Origin: Mycogone perniciosa
Lineage: Eukaryota > Ascomycota > Sordariomycetes > Hypocreales > Hypocreaceae
DNA length: 64,000 nucleotides
Reading direction: 5' to 3'
NCBI GenBank assembly: GCA_025331125.1
Contig: JAOALB010000002.1
Coordinates: forward strand, 186,001-250,000
The position numbers and the translations under genes are program-made. The notes beneath the pieces were generated by a model. That model ran no database searches. It saw only the letters and a list, made by a program, of their open reading frames with translations, and was not told where the DNA came from. Positions 34,555-45,061 of this stretch are shown here, piece by piece (the first letter of the stretch is position 1; each line of letters begins with the position of its first letter).

Positions 34555-36844
34555 ATGCATCATAACGACACCCTTGACAGCAGCCCTTGGGCAACTTGGC
34601 AAAACCCTGTTGCAACCTTTGGTTTGATTGTTATTACTCTCTGCATCGGTATTCTCGCTGCGGCCATCACCATCAGTGCGTGTTACCCCGTTTATTCTTT
34701 TGGTCTGAATCGTTCGGAACCACGACTCCCACGCCGACAAAGGAACCGGCTGGTTTCTCGTGTTCGACAACGGCAACAGCTCCATTATCAGTTGACGTAT
34801 AGAGCAGATTCGTGGGACGAGCTAAAGTTGTTGAGTCCGAGGCGCCCGAGATTTGATACTACTTCCCAAAACAACCCGCACGTCGATGTTGTGTCGCCAG
34901 CGCAGGTATGGCATTATCCTCCGAGAACAGGTCACCTTGCCTTGGGCAGCAGCCCTCCACCTCGACAGAACAGACCTTTGCCCGAGATAAGCCGAGTCCT
35001 CTTCGAATCATCAAGCAGTACCGGAGCTACAGTCGTCCGAACGGAGGCGGCAGGGGGTGGAGCACAGTTCGCACAGACACGAGTGAGGGAATTGGCCCGG
35101 AATCGTTTGGCTGCCTCGACGACAACATGCCGCTGAAGGTGATGAAGAAACGAGCCAGTAGGGTGGTTCGAGACGTGTTGCGAAACGAGAATGAGGCACC
35201 AAGTTAGGAGCAGTCCCTGAACAAATCGAACATCTGGCGACGTTCCGTGAGGAGAAGCGAAAATGAAGTCAGCTTTGAGAAAGAGCCTGCGCCTCAAAAA
35301 CAAAGCCGCCTCCGATATCCAACTCTGAAGATCAAGAAGATTCGACAACGTCGGCCCGCCATCAAAGACAGCAGCATAATAGAGGCAAACAACCATCGCA
35401 CTGCTTCATCTTACACCGTACCTGTAGGCCGAGCTATTCAACTGTCAAGGGTCAGTCAGCCATTCCGAAGCTCCTCAAGGGCCACGGACTATGAGCATAG
35501 CGCATCTCCCTGCCTTGCTGAAAGTCCACTCTCAACACCGCGGTCTTCGCTGCGAGAAATGACAGACCCACAAGCCACGACATATTATGTATTGTCTCCA
35601 TACATCACAGTTACACCAGAGACTGCATGTCTCTATGAAGGCCAAAGATGCCTTTGGGCCGCGATTGAGGTTACAGGAGGGTTGTTTCCAGTTTCAGCGG
35701 CAACGTCAGGAATGGACACTTCCCAGAATCTAGGTTTGTCTATTAGCCTCTATCTAGACTAGCCATTCTAACTTGGATTGCGATGGATGTAGCTTTGGCA
35801 AACGAAGCAGATTGTTTCTTCGAGTTTGGCTGCCTATACGATCTTGCTGTTGAGGTTCTACCTACCTCAGAAACATCCGTTATCCGAGTTATGCAGCAGC
35901 AGTCTTTTCCAACGTAAGTCGAGAAGCGATACGAAATGAGCCTTCTGACAATTCATAGTACTATTTATGCTGGATCTAGTGTTTTTCTTCTGGTCCAGAT
36001 CCAATTCAAGTCTGGCGAGGCACCAGCCTCAAAGCGAAGTACGCATATGAGACACAAATCAGACGAATTAATAGAAGATCTGGAGATGCAGCTTGGCGAC
36101 TCTCCCATCTGGTACATGGATATTCGGGTGTCTTACTCACACTCGGCATTTCCCGATCACTCGAGTCCGTCTGCTACGCCGAACGTATCCGCCATGCATA
36201 CTAGACTAGAGACAACCGCTAAAGCAACTGTCAAGCATCACAATGTTCTATCTCCTTGGTCACCACGTCCAGCGCCTTCTCCTGATCGCCTCTTTCAGCT
36301 TATAGAGCGCCACTGGGGCGCTGAAAAGGCTTCTGAGGCAATCCAGCAGATACTAGCGCAGCGTTCCACGCCAAGGAAGCCGGCTATGATGCGCCCAGAG
36401 ACCCCCTTGAATTCAGATATACGCAAAGGGAAGTTGACGGCTGGTCCTAGCGTGAGAGTTCCCACAGGACAAACTAACTTGCAGAAAGACGAAACACCGA
36501 GACCACCTTTTGCCGTAAAAGGGCACTGGACAGAGGTGCAACGAGTTCCATCGGGGTCAAATCCAATGCTTCAGTCCATCACAGGCCACAAGGTTTCTCA
36601 TGAGATGGGCGTTTCTAGGGCAGAGATATCCAAAGGAAGGACCTCCAGGATGAGTGAGGGTGCTGGGGAGCACAAGGAAGGCTCCTTGCGGAAGAGATGG
36701 TCTATTAGTCAGGAAATTTTCAGGAGTTTGACGCCGACGATAATGGGAGGTGAAAATCATGGAGACAATGGCAGGCGAGCAACTACGGAGGATATCTGGG
36801 GGAAGAAAGATTCGGGTCTTTGGAGCTGGGGCTCATGGTTTTAG
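34555..36844 (+). CDS. Membrane-anchored conserved-looking protein, unknown function
   Basis: Proposed five exons: 34555-34905, 34974-35138, 35208-35733, 35793-35913 and 35959-36844, giving 682 aa. The first acceptor could instead be 34950 or 34953, adding 8 or 7 residues, and the second donor (GTGATG) is weak, so the N-terminal half is less certain. One transmembrane helix is near residues 20-44 (ATFGLIVITLCIGILAAAIT), followed by a basic stretch (RRQRNRLVSRVRQRQQ). The middle holds a probable beta-sandwich region (TTYYVLSPYITVTPETACLYEG, then CLWAAIEVTGG and DCFFEFGCLYDLAVEVLP). The C-terminal part is Ser/Pro-rich with a short helix LIERHWGAEKASEAIQQILA and ends in WSWGSWF. I do not recognise the family. 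The continuity of the beta region across the 35733/35793 and 35913/35959 introns supports a single gene. Confidence 0.65.
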
Positions 36845-36937
36845 GTAGGATACACAGTAGCACACATCAAACATGCGAAAATTGCGCTTGATTAGTCTAA
36901 TTATGTATTTATTGTCTTTTCTTTTGCATTCATTCCT

Positions 36938-37891
36938 TTAGTTCAACTCATCTTTCCATGGGATGGATGTTTGAGCCCCCTTGCGAGACACTGTCAAAGC
37001 CCCAGCACGGTTGGCAGCGTTGACGGCGGTGTCAATATCAAACTCGCCAGAACCAGCACCGACAGCAGCCAACGCATAGGATCCAACAAATGTATCTCCC
37101 GCAGCCGTAGTATCCACGACATCTGCCTTGAGCGCAGGCACCAAGGCTGACTTGCCCGTCTTGGTGGCGTAATAGACTCCGCGTCCACCCAGCGTGATAA
37201 TCACATTGCTCACGCCCCTCTCGATGAACAGCGCGCCAATGCGCTGCAGGCCGGACAGGTCTTCCAGCTCAGACTCCTCACACCCGGAGAGAATAGCGGC
37301 CTCGGTCTCGTTGACGACCAGGTGGGCGAGTCCGCGGTAGGCTTCCTCGGGGAGGGGCTTTGCTGGGGCGGGGTTGAGCAGCACGGGGATGTGGGCTTCG
37401 TTGGCTGCGCGGAGGGCTTGGAGGACGGTGGCGAAGGGGATTTCGAGCTGCATGATGAGCAGATCTGGTTTGGGGTCCGGGATGGAGGTGAAGTCCTGGG
37501 GCTGCAGGGAGTGGTTCGCCTCGGGGGAGAGGATGATGCGGTTCTGGCCGGAGGGCTCATCGACGACGATGATGGCGATGCCGGTGCTGGCGTTGGGACG
37601 GACGGCGACAGAGGAGGTGTCGACGCCGTAGGAGGAGAGGGAGGAGAGGAGCGTGGTGCCGTAGGAGTCGGAGCCCACGGCGCCGATCATGGAGATGTCG
37701 GCGGAGGGGGAGGAGAGATCGGAGGAGCGGGAGAGTTTGCCGCAGGCGACGGCTTGGTTGGCGCCTTTGCCACCAGGGGAGACGGTGAAGTGGTTGGAGG
37801 TGAGGGTTTCGCCAGGTAGAGGGTGATGAGGCACGTAGGAGACGAGGTCGATGTTGAGGGAGCCGAGGACAGTGATTCTTGGGCGGGCCAT
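36938..37891 (-). CDS. Ribokinase (PfkB family)
   Basis: Single exon, 317 aa, ATG at 37891. It phosphorylates D-ribose to ribose 5-phosphate with ATP. N-terminal substrate-binding sequence ITVLGSLNIDLV is followed by the PfkB signature GGKGANQAVA (residues 40-49). The C-terminal signature DTTAAGDTFVGSYALA contains the catalytic Asp266 and the anion hole GAGD-type loop (here AAGD). LLNPAPA and NETEAAIL are also ribokinase-typical. Length matches yeast Rbk1 (about 330 aa). It ends 93 bases from the stop of the convergent membrane-protein gene. RIB7 lies 520 bases upstream on the same strand. High GC and strong codon bias suggest good expression. Confidence 0.95.
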   Translation of the reverse strand: MARPRITVLGSLNIDLVSYVPHHPLPGETLTSNHFTVSPGGKGANQAVACGKLSRSSDLSSPSADISMIGAVGSDSYGTTLLSSLSSYGVDTSSVAVRPNASTGIAIIVVDEPSGQNRIILSPEANHSLQPQDFTSIPDPKPDLLIMQLEIPFATVLQALRAANEAHIPVLLNPAPAKPLPEEAYRGLAHLVVNETEAAILSGCEESELEDLSGLQRIGALFIERGVSNVIITLGGRGVYYATKTGKSALVPALKADVVDTTAAGDTFVGSYALAAVGAGSGEFDIDTAVNAANRAGALTVSRKGAQTSIPWKDELN

Positions 37892-38411
37892 GGTGGTGAA
37901 GTTTGTCGATGATCAAGCGGGAGGAGTCTCGGGTGCTTGCTTCAGCTGTAGATGGAGTTGATTGGGGTAAAGGGAGTAAAAGAAGCCGCGAATATAGAGA
38001 GACAGGGGGAAGAGAGAGAAGGAGAAAGAGATGGACTCGTATGATGTTGAAGCTGATAAGATGTCCTCGGCAAGATCTCGTACTAGTAGGGTTATTGTGT
38101 AATAGTCTCAGCCGCCCCTCCACACAACACAGATTTCTAGATCGTTTCCGGCGCTAAGGACCCCCGAATTTGGAAATCATTTTTAAAATAGCTAAATGCT
38201 AGCCCCGAGGGAACCTCACCCGGACAGCTGATTTAAACCAAAAGATACAAACTAATAGACGGCCGGGTCCGAGAACGGAGCGGAGCGGAGCGGAGCGGGG
38301 CTTTTGCCGGAGCCAGCCGAATTGCCATTCTCGGCTCTAGGGTAGGTACCAGTCCTTGTCTACCTATCTACGGAGTAATGTCCAGACATCTACAGAGTAT
38401 CTAGTGCCTAT
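37892..38411. other. Intergenic region, promoter of ribokinase gene
   Basis: Holds the pentamer repeat GGAGC at 38277-38297, an A/G-rich leader next to the start, and a TACGGAGTA motif at about 38369-38377. It also includes the RIB7 3' UTR. No extra gene is seen. Confidence 0.5.
38277..38297. repeat. GGAGC pentamer repeat
   Basis: Four tandem GGAGC-type units, reading GGAGCGGAGCGGAGCGGAGC. They lie about 390 bases upstream of the ribokinase start. A shorter GGAGCGGAGCGG copy occurs in the right-hand desert near 56257-56268. Confidence 0.8.
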
Positions 38412-39242
38412 TCATTGCAGCTTGCCACACAAGACAACATCCTCGCCAAATGGATGCCACGAGACATTCGAAAGTCTTGCAGCGGCCGCAGGCGTTCCCT
38501 CAGCGTCGTGAACCCTCTCCGGAGACACCACAACACCTCCCTGTCCCAACCACGTCGGCGCAATAGTCACAATGACCGAATCCACCAGCTGGTGATACTT
38601 GGGGTCCAGCAGCGAGTTGATGATCTTGCCGCCGCCCTCAACCATAACGCTAGATAGCCCCTCTGCCTTCAACGCAGCGAGGATGTCGCGCCAGTCAAAC
38701 CGCAGTCGACCCGTAGCTTCAGAACGCGTGGCCGGGACGTGAATATACTTGCCGCCATGCTCGCGCAACAGCTCCACACTCGCGGCAGGCACCTCAGCGG
38801 GATCAACGCCAGTAAGAATAAACGGCGCAAGCCCTGCGCCGCTGCGACACACCTCGAAGACCTTCTCGTCGCGATGCGGCGTCCAGCGGACATTGGCGTC
38901 GATGACAATCGGGCGCGGATGAGCGGTAAGGCCGGCGATGCGGCAGTTGAGGGCCGGATTATCGGCCAGAACGGTCGAGACACCGACGAGGATTGCTGCG
39001 TGCCGGGACCGGAGGTAGTGGGTCATGGCCTTGGATCCCGGGCCGGAGAGAAGCGTGCGCACGCCGGGGGCCAGGGAGAGGCTGGAGTCGAGAGAGGTGG
39101 CGAACGTCAGTGTGACGAAGGGGCGAGACGAGGCTGATGCTGAGGATGCTGCTCCATCGTCCTGGCCTGGCTGTGGCTTGGGAGGCAGGTGAGGCTCGAG
39201 GAGAGCTGCTGATTCAGACGGAAACGTGAGCTTTTCTGACAT
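38412..39242 (-). CDS. 2,5-diamino-6-ribosylamino-pyrimidinone 5'-phosphate reductase
   Basis: Single exon, 276 aa, from ATG 39242 (MSEKLTFPS); the frame extends only to a TTG further upstream. It is the second enzyme of fungal riboflavin synthesis, reducing the ribosyl side chain of the GTP cyclohydrolase II product with NADPH. It belongs to the RibD C-terminal / dihydrofolate-reductase-like fold: RPFVTLTFATSLDSSLSL, then MTHYLRSRHAAILVGVSTVLADNP, HPRPIVIDANVRW, and the glycine-rich LSSVMVEGGGKIINSLL near residues 205-221. These match the yeast Rib7 layout and length (about 244 aa). A GTAC repeat pair lies 31-48 bases upstream of the ATG. Confidence 0.95.
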   Translation of the reverse strand: MSEKLTFPSESAALLEPHLPPKPQPGQDDGAASSASASSRPFVTLTFATSLDSSLSLAPGVRTLLSGPGSKAMTHYLRSRHAAILVGVSTVLADNPALNCRIAGLTAHPRPIVIDANVRWTPHRDEKVFEVCRSGAGLAPFILTGVDPAEVPAASVELLREHGGKYIHVPATRSEATGRLRFDWRDILAALKAEGLSSVMVEGGGKIINSLLDPKYHQLVDSVIVTIAPTWLGQGGVVVSPERVHDAEGTPAAAARLSNVSWHPFGEDVVLCGKLQ

Positions 39243-39575
39243 GTTGTATTTCCACAAGAATATGCCAATAGTGTACGAAGTACGGAGTACGGAACGAGTG
39301 GTACTACGGACAATTGCAGGGTTAATAATGGCCTATTTAAGCCCCCCATTCATGTCGGCATTTACCACAGCTCACGGCAATTAATAATCTTATGTAAGGA
39401 TCCATAAGCTAGCATGCAGCGTTTCGTATTTTCTGTAATAAGATGGAATCTTTCAAAGTAGAACGGAGTACTGTACTGCTACTCCGTACTACGTCCTAGT
39501 ATCATTGCTGTCGGGTTTACGGAGAACGGAGCAACACTCTAAATAGCCCCGGAATGTCTTAGCCAGACTGTAGCA
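39243..39575. promoter_or_regulatory. RIB7 upstream region with GTAC repeat near the start codon
   Basis: GTACGAAGTAC at 39273-39283 overlaps GTACGGAGTAC at 39280-39290, just 31-48 bases before the RIB7 ATG, so it is probably transcribed into the 5' leader. Another copy (TACTCCGTACTACG) lies at about 39480-39493. The rest is A/T-rich and includes the 3' UTR of the AlkB-like gene. A regulatory role is not shown. Confidence 0.45.
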
Positions 39576-40917
39576 TTAAGGAGGTTTTGATGTCGTCTTG
39601 CTCCGTTTAGGATGGCCGTCATCATCAAACTCGGCCCACTGAAAGAACGTACACCCTTCGTTGCCGACGATATTGCCAGCATAGCACATCCAAAAGTATT
39701 TCCCAAAATTCTCCCTCTTTCTCTGCACAACTCGGAGCACGCAAGAGACATTGCAGTGACACTTCGGTGTGAGCGAAGGGTGCATCTCTGGTCGATAGTC
39801 TCGATATGTAATATTGATGCGCTTGTTCCCCGCCATGGGATGTGGATCGATGGATAGAGCCGGCGCTATGCAGTGCTTCCATTCCTCCTGCATCTCTGCG
39901 TGCATCACGAGCAGCGAGTTGTGCGGTAGGTGTATAGATATCTGTCCTTCGGCATCGGCGTCCTCCGGCTGCCTTGTATCAGCATCTTTAGGGAGCACCC
40001 TGCGGACGCGGAACTCGCGAGCGACACCGAGAGAAACGGAGCCGATGATAGCTCGAGGACCGAGATATGTGAGGTGGTCGCTGTGCCACCCTACGCTCTC
40101 CTGGGCGCCGTTGTAACAGTTTACAAAGGCCGCATTGGGAATCCATGGCTTTGGCGATTGGTATCTCAACTTCCGGCCGCCTGGATACCTCGTCTTGATT
40201 CGGTTCTGAACCTCTGTGTTGACAGCCTCTTGAACGAGAGGCTTAACCTTGGTAAGCGTAGGCGTGATACGCCGAACATCCTGCAACAGAATCAGCCAAT
40301 CTATCTAGTGACGCTGGAAAACAGACTGGTGGCTTTACAGTCAGCATTCCTCCATTGTAGAAATACTCGGATTTTTGCGCTCGGATCTCATCGTACGTCT
40401 CCACATAGAAACTCGATGTATGCGGGCTCGACACAACATTCTCAAATAATCTGAATGTGATTTTCTCAAACGATTTCGCCTCCTCTAGCAATTCCTTCAG
40501 CAATTCATCTGCATATTCAGCAGGGAGGAAGTTGTGGATAATGGTGCAAGGTGTGTGTTCCGCAACATCCTCCGGATCATAGAGATGCAACGTGCTGCCT
40601 TTCTTGGATTTGATCTTCTTTTTGGGCGGCAACGAAGTGTCACTTGTGATTGCGTATTGTTTTAGGGACTGCTGATAGCCTATGGCGCTGCTCTTCTTCG
40701 TCTCCGGGCGAAATGATTGGAGTGAAGCCGAGGCTTGGCTGACAGAGCCATCATGGGCTAAAAGGACATCCAGAAGTGTTTCTTGGTCAATTTGCGGGTG
40801 TAGGGATGATAGCATTGCGAGCTTGACTTCTGTTGATTCCTCGCCATCTTCCTCTTGCTGGTGAGACGGCACACCTGTACTCGATTTTCGTTTGTGGCGC
40901 GTAAGAAACGCCTTCAT
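39576..40917 (-). CDS. CUE-AlkB-GRF fusion: 2-oxoglutarate/Fe(II) dioxygenase
   Basis: Two exons, 40917-40339 and 40280-39576 (58-nt intron), 427 aa. An N-terminal CUE-like ubiquitin-binding helix bundle covers residues 28-68 (VKLAMLSSLHPQIDQETLLDVLL). After a Lys-rich linker comes an AlkB dioxygenase core. Fe ligands are H259 and D261 (GWHSDHLTYLG) and probably H329 (EEWKHCIAP); R347 and R353 (NKRINITYR) fit the 2-oxoglutarate-binding Arg positions. Residues about 364-415 are a GRF zinc finger (KCHCNVSC, then FWMCYAG and GCTFFQW), a single-stranded nucleic-acid binder found in TOP3A, APE2 and NEIL3. The AlkB family repairs alkylated bases, so DNA or RNA dealkylation with recruitment by ubiquitin and ssDNA is likely. 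The substrate is not determined. Confidence 0.92.
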
Positions 40918-41367
40918 GGTCGTGGCTAGATATATAATATACTCTTTGGAAAGATCACCATAAGTTGCTACGATAAATGGATCAAGTCTTGAGGGCAGGC
41001 AGGGTTTGCCTTAAATCCTACGAGATCAGTCACGCATGACATCGACAGAGGCGAAAGGGCGACATCGAAAGCAACACGACATCATGTGACTACCCGCACT
41101 ATAAATTGCCCCGATATATGCATCCCCCCAGATTATGCTTATCCTTGGATAATCGGGTTTCACCCCCCCTCTTCCGATATGCCAGTAATAAACTGACGTC
41201 TGGGACCGAGGCACATGTCGGTCTGATCCGAAGAAGCCTACTCGTAAACCTCCCAACCTTCATGATGATCAGCTATAGCGACTAAACAACAACACCCTTC
41301 CGCTTTCACCCAATCGCCCTTTTCTCGAGCTCAATGCGCCTTCGCAGAGGCTCCTCCTACCGGCGAC
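40918..41367. promoter_or_regulatory. Divergent promoter region, AlkB-like gene and PEX7
   Basis: 450 bases between two start codons. A TATA-like CTATAAAT is at 41099-41106, and C-runs occur near 41126 and 41163. No repeat motif or other gene is visible. Confidence 0.4.
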
Positions 41368-42546
41368 ATGGCTGCGATGCTTGAGTTCCGCACTCAAGGG
41401 TTCAATCCCTATGCAGTCAAGTACTCGCCATATCACGACTCGCGCATCGCGGTTGGAACCTCTTCCAACTTCGGCATTGTGGGCAATGGCCGTTTGTTTG
41501 CGCTGGCGCTGACAGCGCAGGGCATTCAAGTTGAGAAGACGTGCGAGAAAACACCCGCTACCCATGGAGACTGGCAATCAGTGTTGGACTGACATATCCC
41601 GCTTATAGATTCGACACCAACGATGCTATTTACGATTTGGCGTGGTCGGAGATCAATGAGAATCAAATTGTGGTAGCCTGCGGAGATGGCTCCCTAAAGC
41701 TCTTTGACATTGGAATGCGAGAATTCCCCGTCATGATATTCCATGAGCACAACAGGGAAGCCTTCGCCACAGCCTGGAATCCCATCACCAAAGACACCTT
41801 TATCTCAAGTTCCTGGGACGGAACGGTAAAGATCGTTAGTCGTGCTCTCTTCCCCCCTTTTGCCTATCCCCCTTATGCTAATTTTGTCATAGTGGTCGCC
41901 TACGCGCAACTTCTCCATCAAGACTCTGCCCATCGGCAGCTGTACCTACAGCACAGCCTTCTGCCCTTCCAATCCTTCCCTCATCTCAGCAGTCTCCTCC
42001 GACTCTCACCTCCGAATCTTCGACCTCCGCATGCCCTCCTCCGCTAAATATCACCTCGCCGCCAGCATCGCCGTCCACGCACCACCTACCCAGCCCTCCA
42101 ATCCCGCCCTGGCTGCTGGAAGCCCTCCCGCAGAGATTCTCACTCACGACTGGAACAAGTACCGAGACACTGTCATCGCAACCGGTGGCGTGGACAGACT
42201 TCTTCGCACTTTTGATATCCGTAATCCCACTGGCGGGCCGCTCTCCGTGATGCATGGCCATGACTATGCCGTGCGCAGATTGGCTTGGAGCCCTCACGCC
42301 AGCGACGTTTTGATCAGCGCTAGTTACGACATGACAGTCCGTCTATGGAACGACGGGTCATCGCAACCTCAGGGTCCGGCTCCCACAACGACAGCCGGCG
42401 CGCAGATGGGCGTAATGAACCGGCATACAGAATTCGTCACGGGCGTTGATTGGTGTCTTTTCGGCGCGGGTGGCTGGGTAGCCTCAGCAGGATGGGATGA
42501 GAGGGTGTTACTATGGGATGCCAATATGTTAATGGGACCGCGGTAG
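41368..42546 (+). CDS. Peroxin 7, PTS2 receptor (WD40)
   Basis: Three exons, 41368-41540, 41609-41834 and 41893-42546; 350 aa. The start opens MAAMLEFRTQGFNPYAVKYSP, the conserved Pex7 N-terminus. WD40 repeats follow: NDAIYDLAWSE, REAFATAWNP with SSSWDGTVKIWSP rebuilt across the second intron, YRDTVIATGGVDRLLRTFDIRN, YAVRRLAWSPH with SASYDMTVRLWND, and VTGVDWCLF with SAGWDERVLLWD. Pex7 carries PTS2-tagged proteins such as thiolase into peroxisomes with a Pex20-type co-receptor. Length (about 350-380 aa in fungi) is typical. The first intron has a CTGAC branch site. Confidence 0.95.
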
Positions 42547-43045
42547 AAGCAAACGGCAACTGAAAAAAAACCATACAGCGATGTCTTTGATACCATGATG
42601 GGAGTCGTCAGGAGACGGAGGGAACGACATGCTCAGGCTAGGCGTTATCTTGGGGCGGTTATGACACGGATATATATGATGAGCATGTACTCCGTATACG
42701 TTTTTCTTTCCCCTGTAGAACTGTTCATATTTCTCACGTTTGAATACGAGTCATGGTGGTAGAATAACCGAGTCATCATTACAGACACAGACAGACGTGA
42801 CAAAGTGAACGTGAAGAACCTTGATTATAGGAGAGATGTTCCATCCAACGCCTCATGATAACCCTTGAACACTGAACTAATGTTACAATGCCGTCCGTCT
42901 ATCCCCATTTTTTTACATGACCCCGTATAACAGTCGATATGCTTGGTATCATACAACAACCCACACATACATGGAAAGCCATTCAAATACAACCCCTTTT
43001 GAACCCGTGAGCGTCATTACCTCATTGCCTCGGCATTTCTCGTCT
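42547..43045. other. Intergenic region between convergent PEX7 and helicase genes
   Basis: About 499 bases carrying two 3' UTRs. A TACTCCGTATACG motif is near 42689. Nothing else is recognisable. Confidence 0.5.
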
Positions 43046-45061
43046 TTACCATGACGATCTGCTGCCAGAGTCACGGCCACCAAAGTCACGGCCACCAAAG
43101 CCACGGCCACCACGCCTACCACCAGATCTTGGCGGCGTGTCACGATGCGCGCGCTGTCCCATCTGCTCAAAGGGATCTGAGGATCGGCGGTCGAATCGAG
43201 AATCGGACCGCGGCCTTCCTCTGTCATTGGAACGGCTAGACCTTCCCCTGTCGCCGCTATCGAATCGATCACGGGGTGGCCCGTCTCGGATATTCAATCC
43301 AGCATTCAGGAGACCCTGGTTCTTCGCCCAGCCTCTGGACACAGATGGTGGCTCAGACCAGCCCCAGCCCTTGGTGGTCCAGTGGTTGAGATCTTCAACA
43401 AGTTCCTCCCGCTCAGAGGTTTGGCCACCAAAGAGAGAAGTGTAGGCAGACTCTAATATGCCTTGGTCAACTTCCTTGGTAAGGGATGTGGTTTCGGTGT
43501 GATACTTGGGCGCATCCTCCACAGTGTTGAGGTCCACCTCGGGACTTTGAAGCGTCGTGTTCGGCTTGAGGGGGAGGCCTCTCAGTAGCTTTCTACCGCT
43601 AGACAGAGAGGTTGGTGGTAAGAGCAGCCAGCCTTCACCACCCTTGTTCTGCCGTCCCGTACGGCCGAGCCTGTGGATGTATGACTCGCGATCACGGGGA
43701 GCATCGACCTGAATCACATGGGTGACGTTGGGAAAGTCCATGCCGCGAGCTGTAACATCTGATGAGAACAGAACTCCGGTTCGTGAGTTTCTAAACATCT
43801 CGGCAGCCTTTGTCCGTTGCATTTGGGACAACTGCGAGTGAATGGCGAAGGTTGGGATTTTCATCAGATCATTCTTCCTCCGACGGAAGCCAAGTTCCCC
43901 AGCAAGCTGAACCATCGAAGTCGTGTTGAAGTAGACGATGGCCTTGAACGGTGATCGATTCTCATCATCCTTTGCCGCCTCAGTCTCGCGATCAGCAAGT
44001 TCGAATAGAGTCGGGAACATGCTGGCCCAGCTTGAAACAGGGACGATATGCTGGGGGATTCTGTCGTGTGTGAGAGATTCATTCTCAGGGATCGTCTGGA
44101 CAAATTCGAAATCATTCGGACGGACCATGGTGCGGGCAAGGCGAATCACGTCGTCGGGAATGGTTGCTGACACCAAGATGGTCTGTCGGACTTTTTCCTT
44201 GGGGCTTGGCAGGCATTGTTGAATGTCGTTGAGCTCCTTCTCGAATCCAACATCAAGCATACGGTCAGCCTCATCCAGGACGAGGGCAGCCAGGTTAGGT
44301 GCCGCAATGCCGCTTGATGAGTCTTGCAGCAAGTCATTCAGACGGCCTGGGGTAGCCACCAAGAGATGGCATCCCTGTCGCTGTGTCTGGCGCAGCATCT
44401 GTCGCTTGTTAGTGCCTCCAACGGCCGATTGGACGATCAAGCCAGTGTTCCTTGTGAGGCGGCGGGCTTCGTTGGCGATCTGCTCAGCAAGCTCTCGGGT
44501 CGGTGACAAGACAATGCCGCGAATATCGTCAGAGCGAGCGTTACGTGATGATTTCCTCGTGCCCAATGATGGGTCTTCTACGATCATCCGTTGTAGAAGA
44601 GGCAACAGGAATGCAATGGTCTTTCCAGTACCGGTCTTTGCTTGGGCGACGCTGCCAACCGTTTAGCAAGCAGGCTATAATTCTGCGATCTGGAAAACTT
44701 ACATATCGGTTCCCTTGAGAGCCGGGTTGATCGTCTTTGCCTGGACAGGCGTCATCTGTTCGTAACGCATACCCTTGATGAGCGCATCAATCAGACTGTG
44801 ATGGACACCAAGCTGTTCCAGCTCGTGGAACGAGGTGACTTCGCCAGGTGTAGCGGCCACAGGGCTCTCGTCTTGCGGCACGGCTGCTTCGCTGCTGTAT
44901 GCTCGAGCGAGGAACTCAAGAGTCTTCAAGGGCGCAACTGGGCGGGACAGCGACACAATTCCTTGTCGGGCGACCGGTAGTGCTGCTCGAGAGCCGAGCA
45001 TTGAGGTTGATGCTGCGGCGCGGGCCAGGCCGCCGCATCGCCGGATTCCTTGCCTGAGCAT
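43046..45061 (-). CDS. Mitochondrial DEAD-box RNA helicase, Mss116-like
   Basis: Two exons, 45061-44703 and 44651-43046, 654 aa. The N-terminus (MLRQGIRRCGGLARAAAST, Arg-rich, no acidic residue) is a mitochondrial presequence. Helicase motifs are in order: Q-motif region MTPVQAKTI, Walker A AQAKTGTGKT (residues 122-131, rebuilt across the intron), PTRELA, DEAD at 246-249, SAT at 281-283, SSDVTARGMDFP and HRLGRTGR at 446-453. The C-terminal tail is Arg/Gly/Asp-rich with RGG repeats (GGRRGGRGFGGRDFGGRD), as in Mss116 and CYT-19. Those proteins unwind structured RNA and help splice mitochondrial group I and II introns. The RGG repeats correspond to a 15-nt DNA repeat at 43070-43112. Confidence 0.92.

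Noticed and set aside
37322..37819. 165-aa Gly/Asp/Glu-rich frame antisense to ribokinase
   Set aside because: Antisense shadow caused by strong codon bias and high GC of the ribokinase gene.
43070..43112. GGCCACCAAAGTCAC tandem DNA repeat as a mobile or regulatory element
   Set aside because: It is the coding sequence of the RGG/GRD repeats in the C-terminal tail of the helicase.
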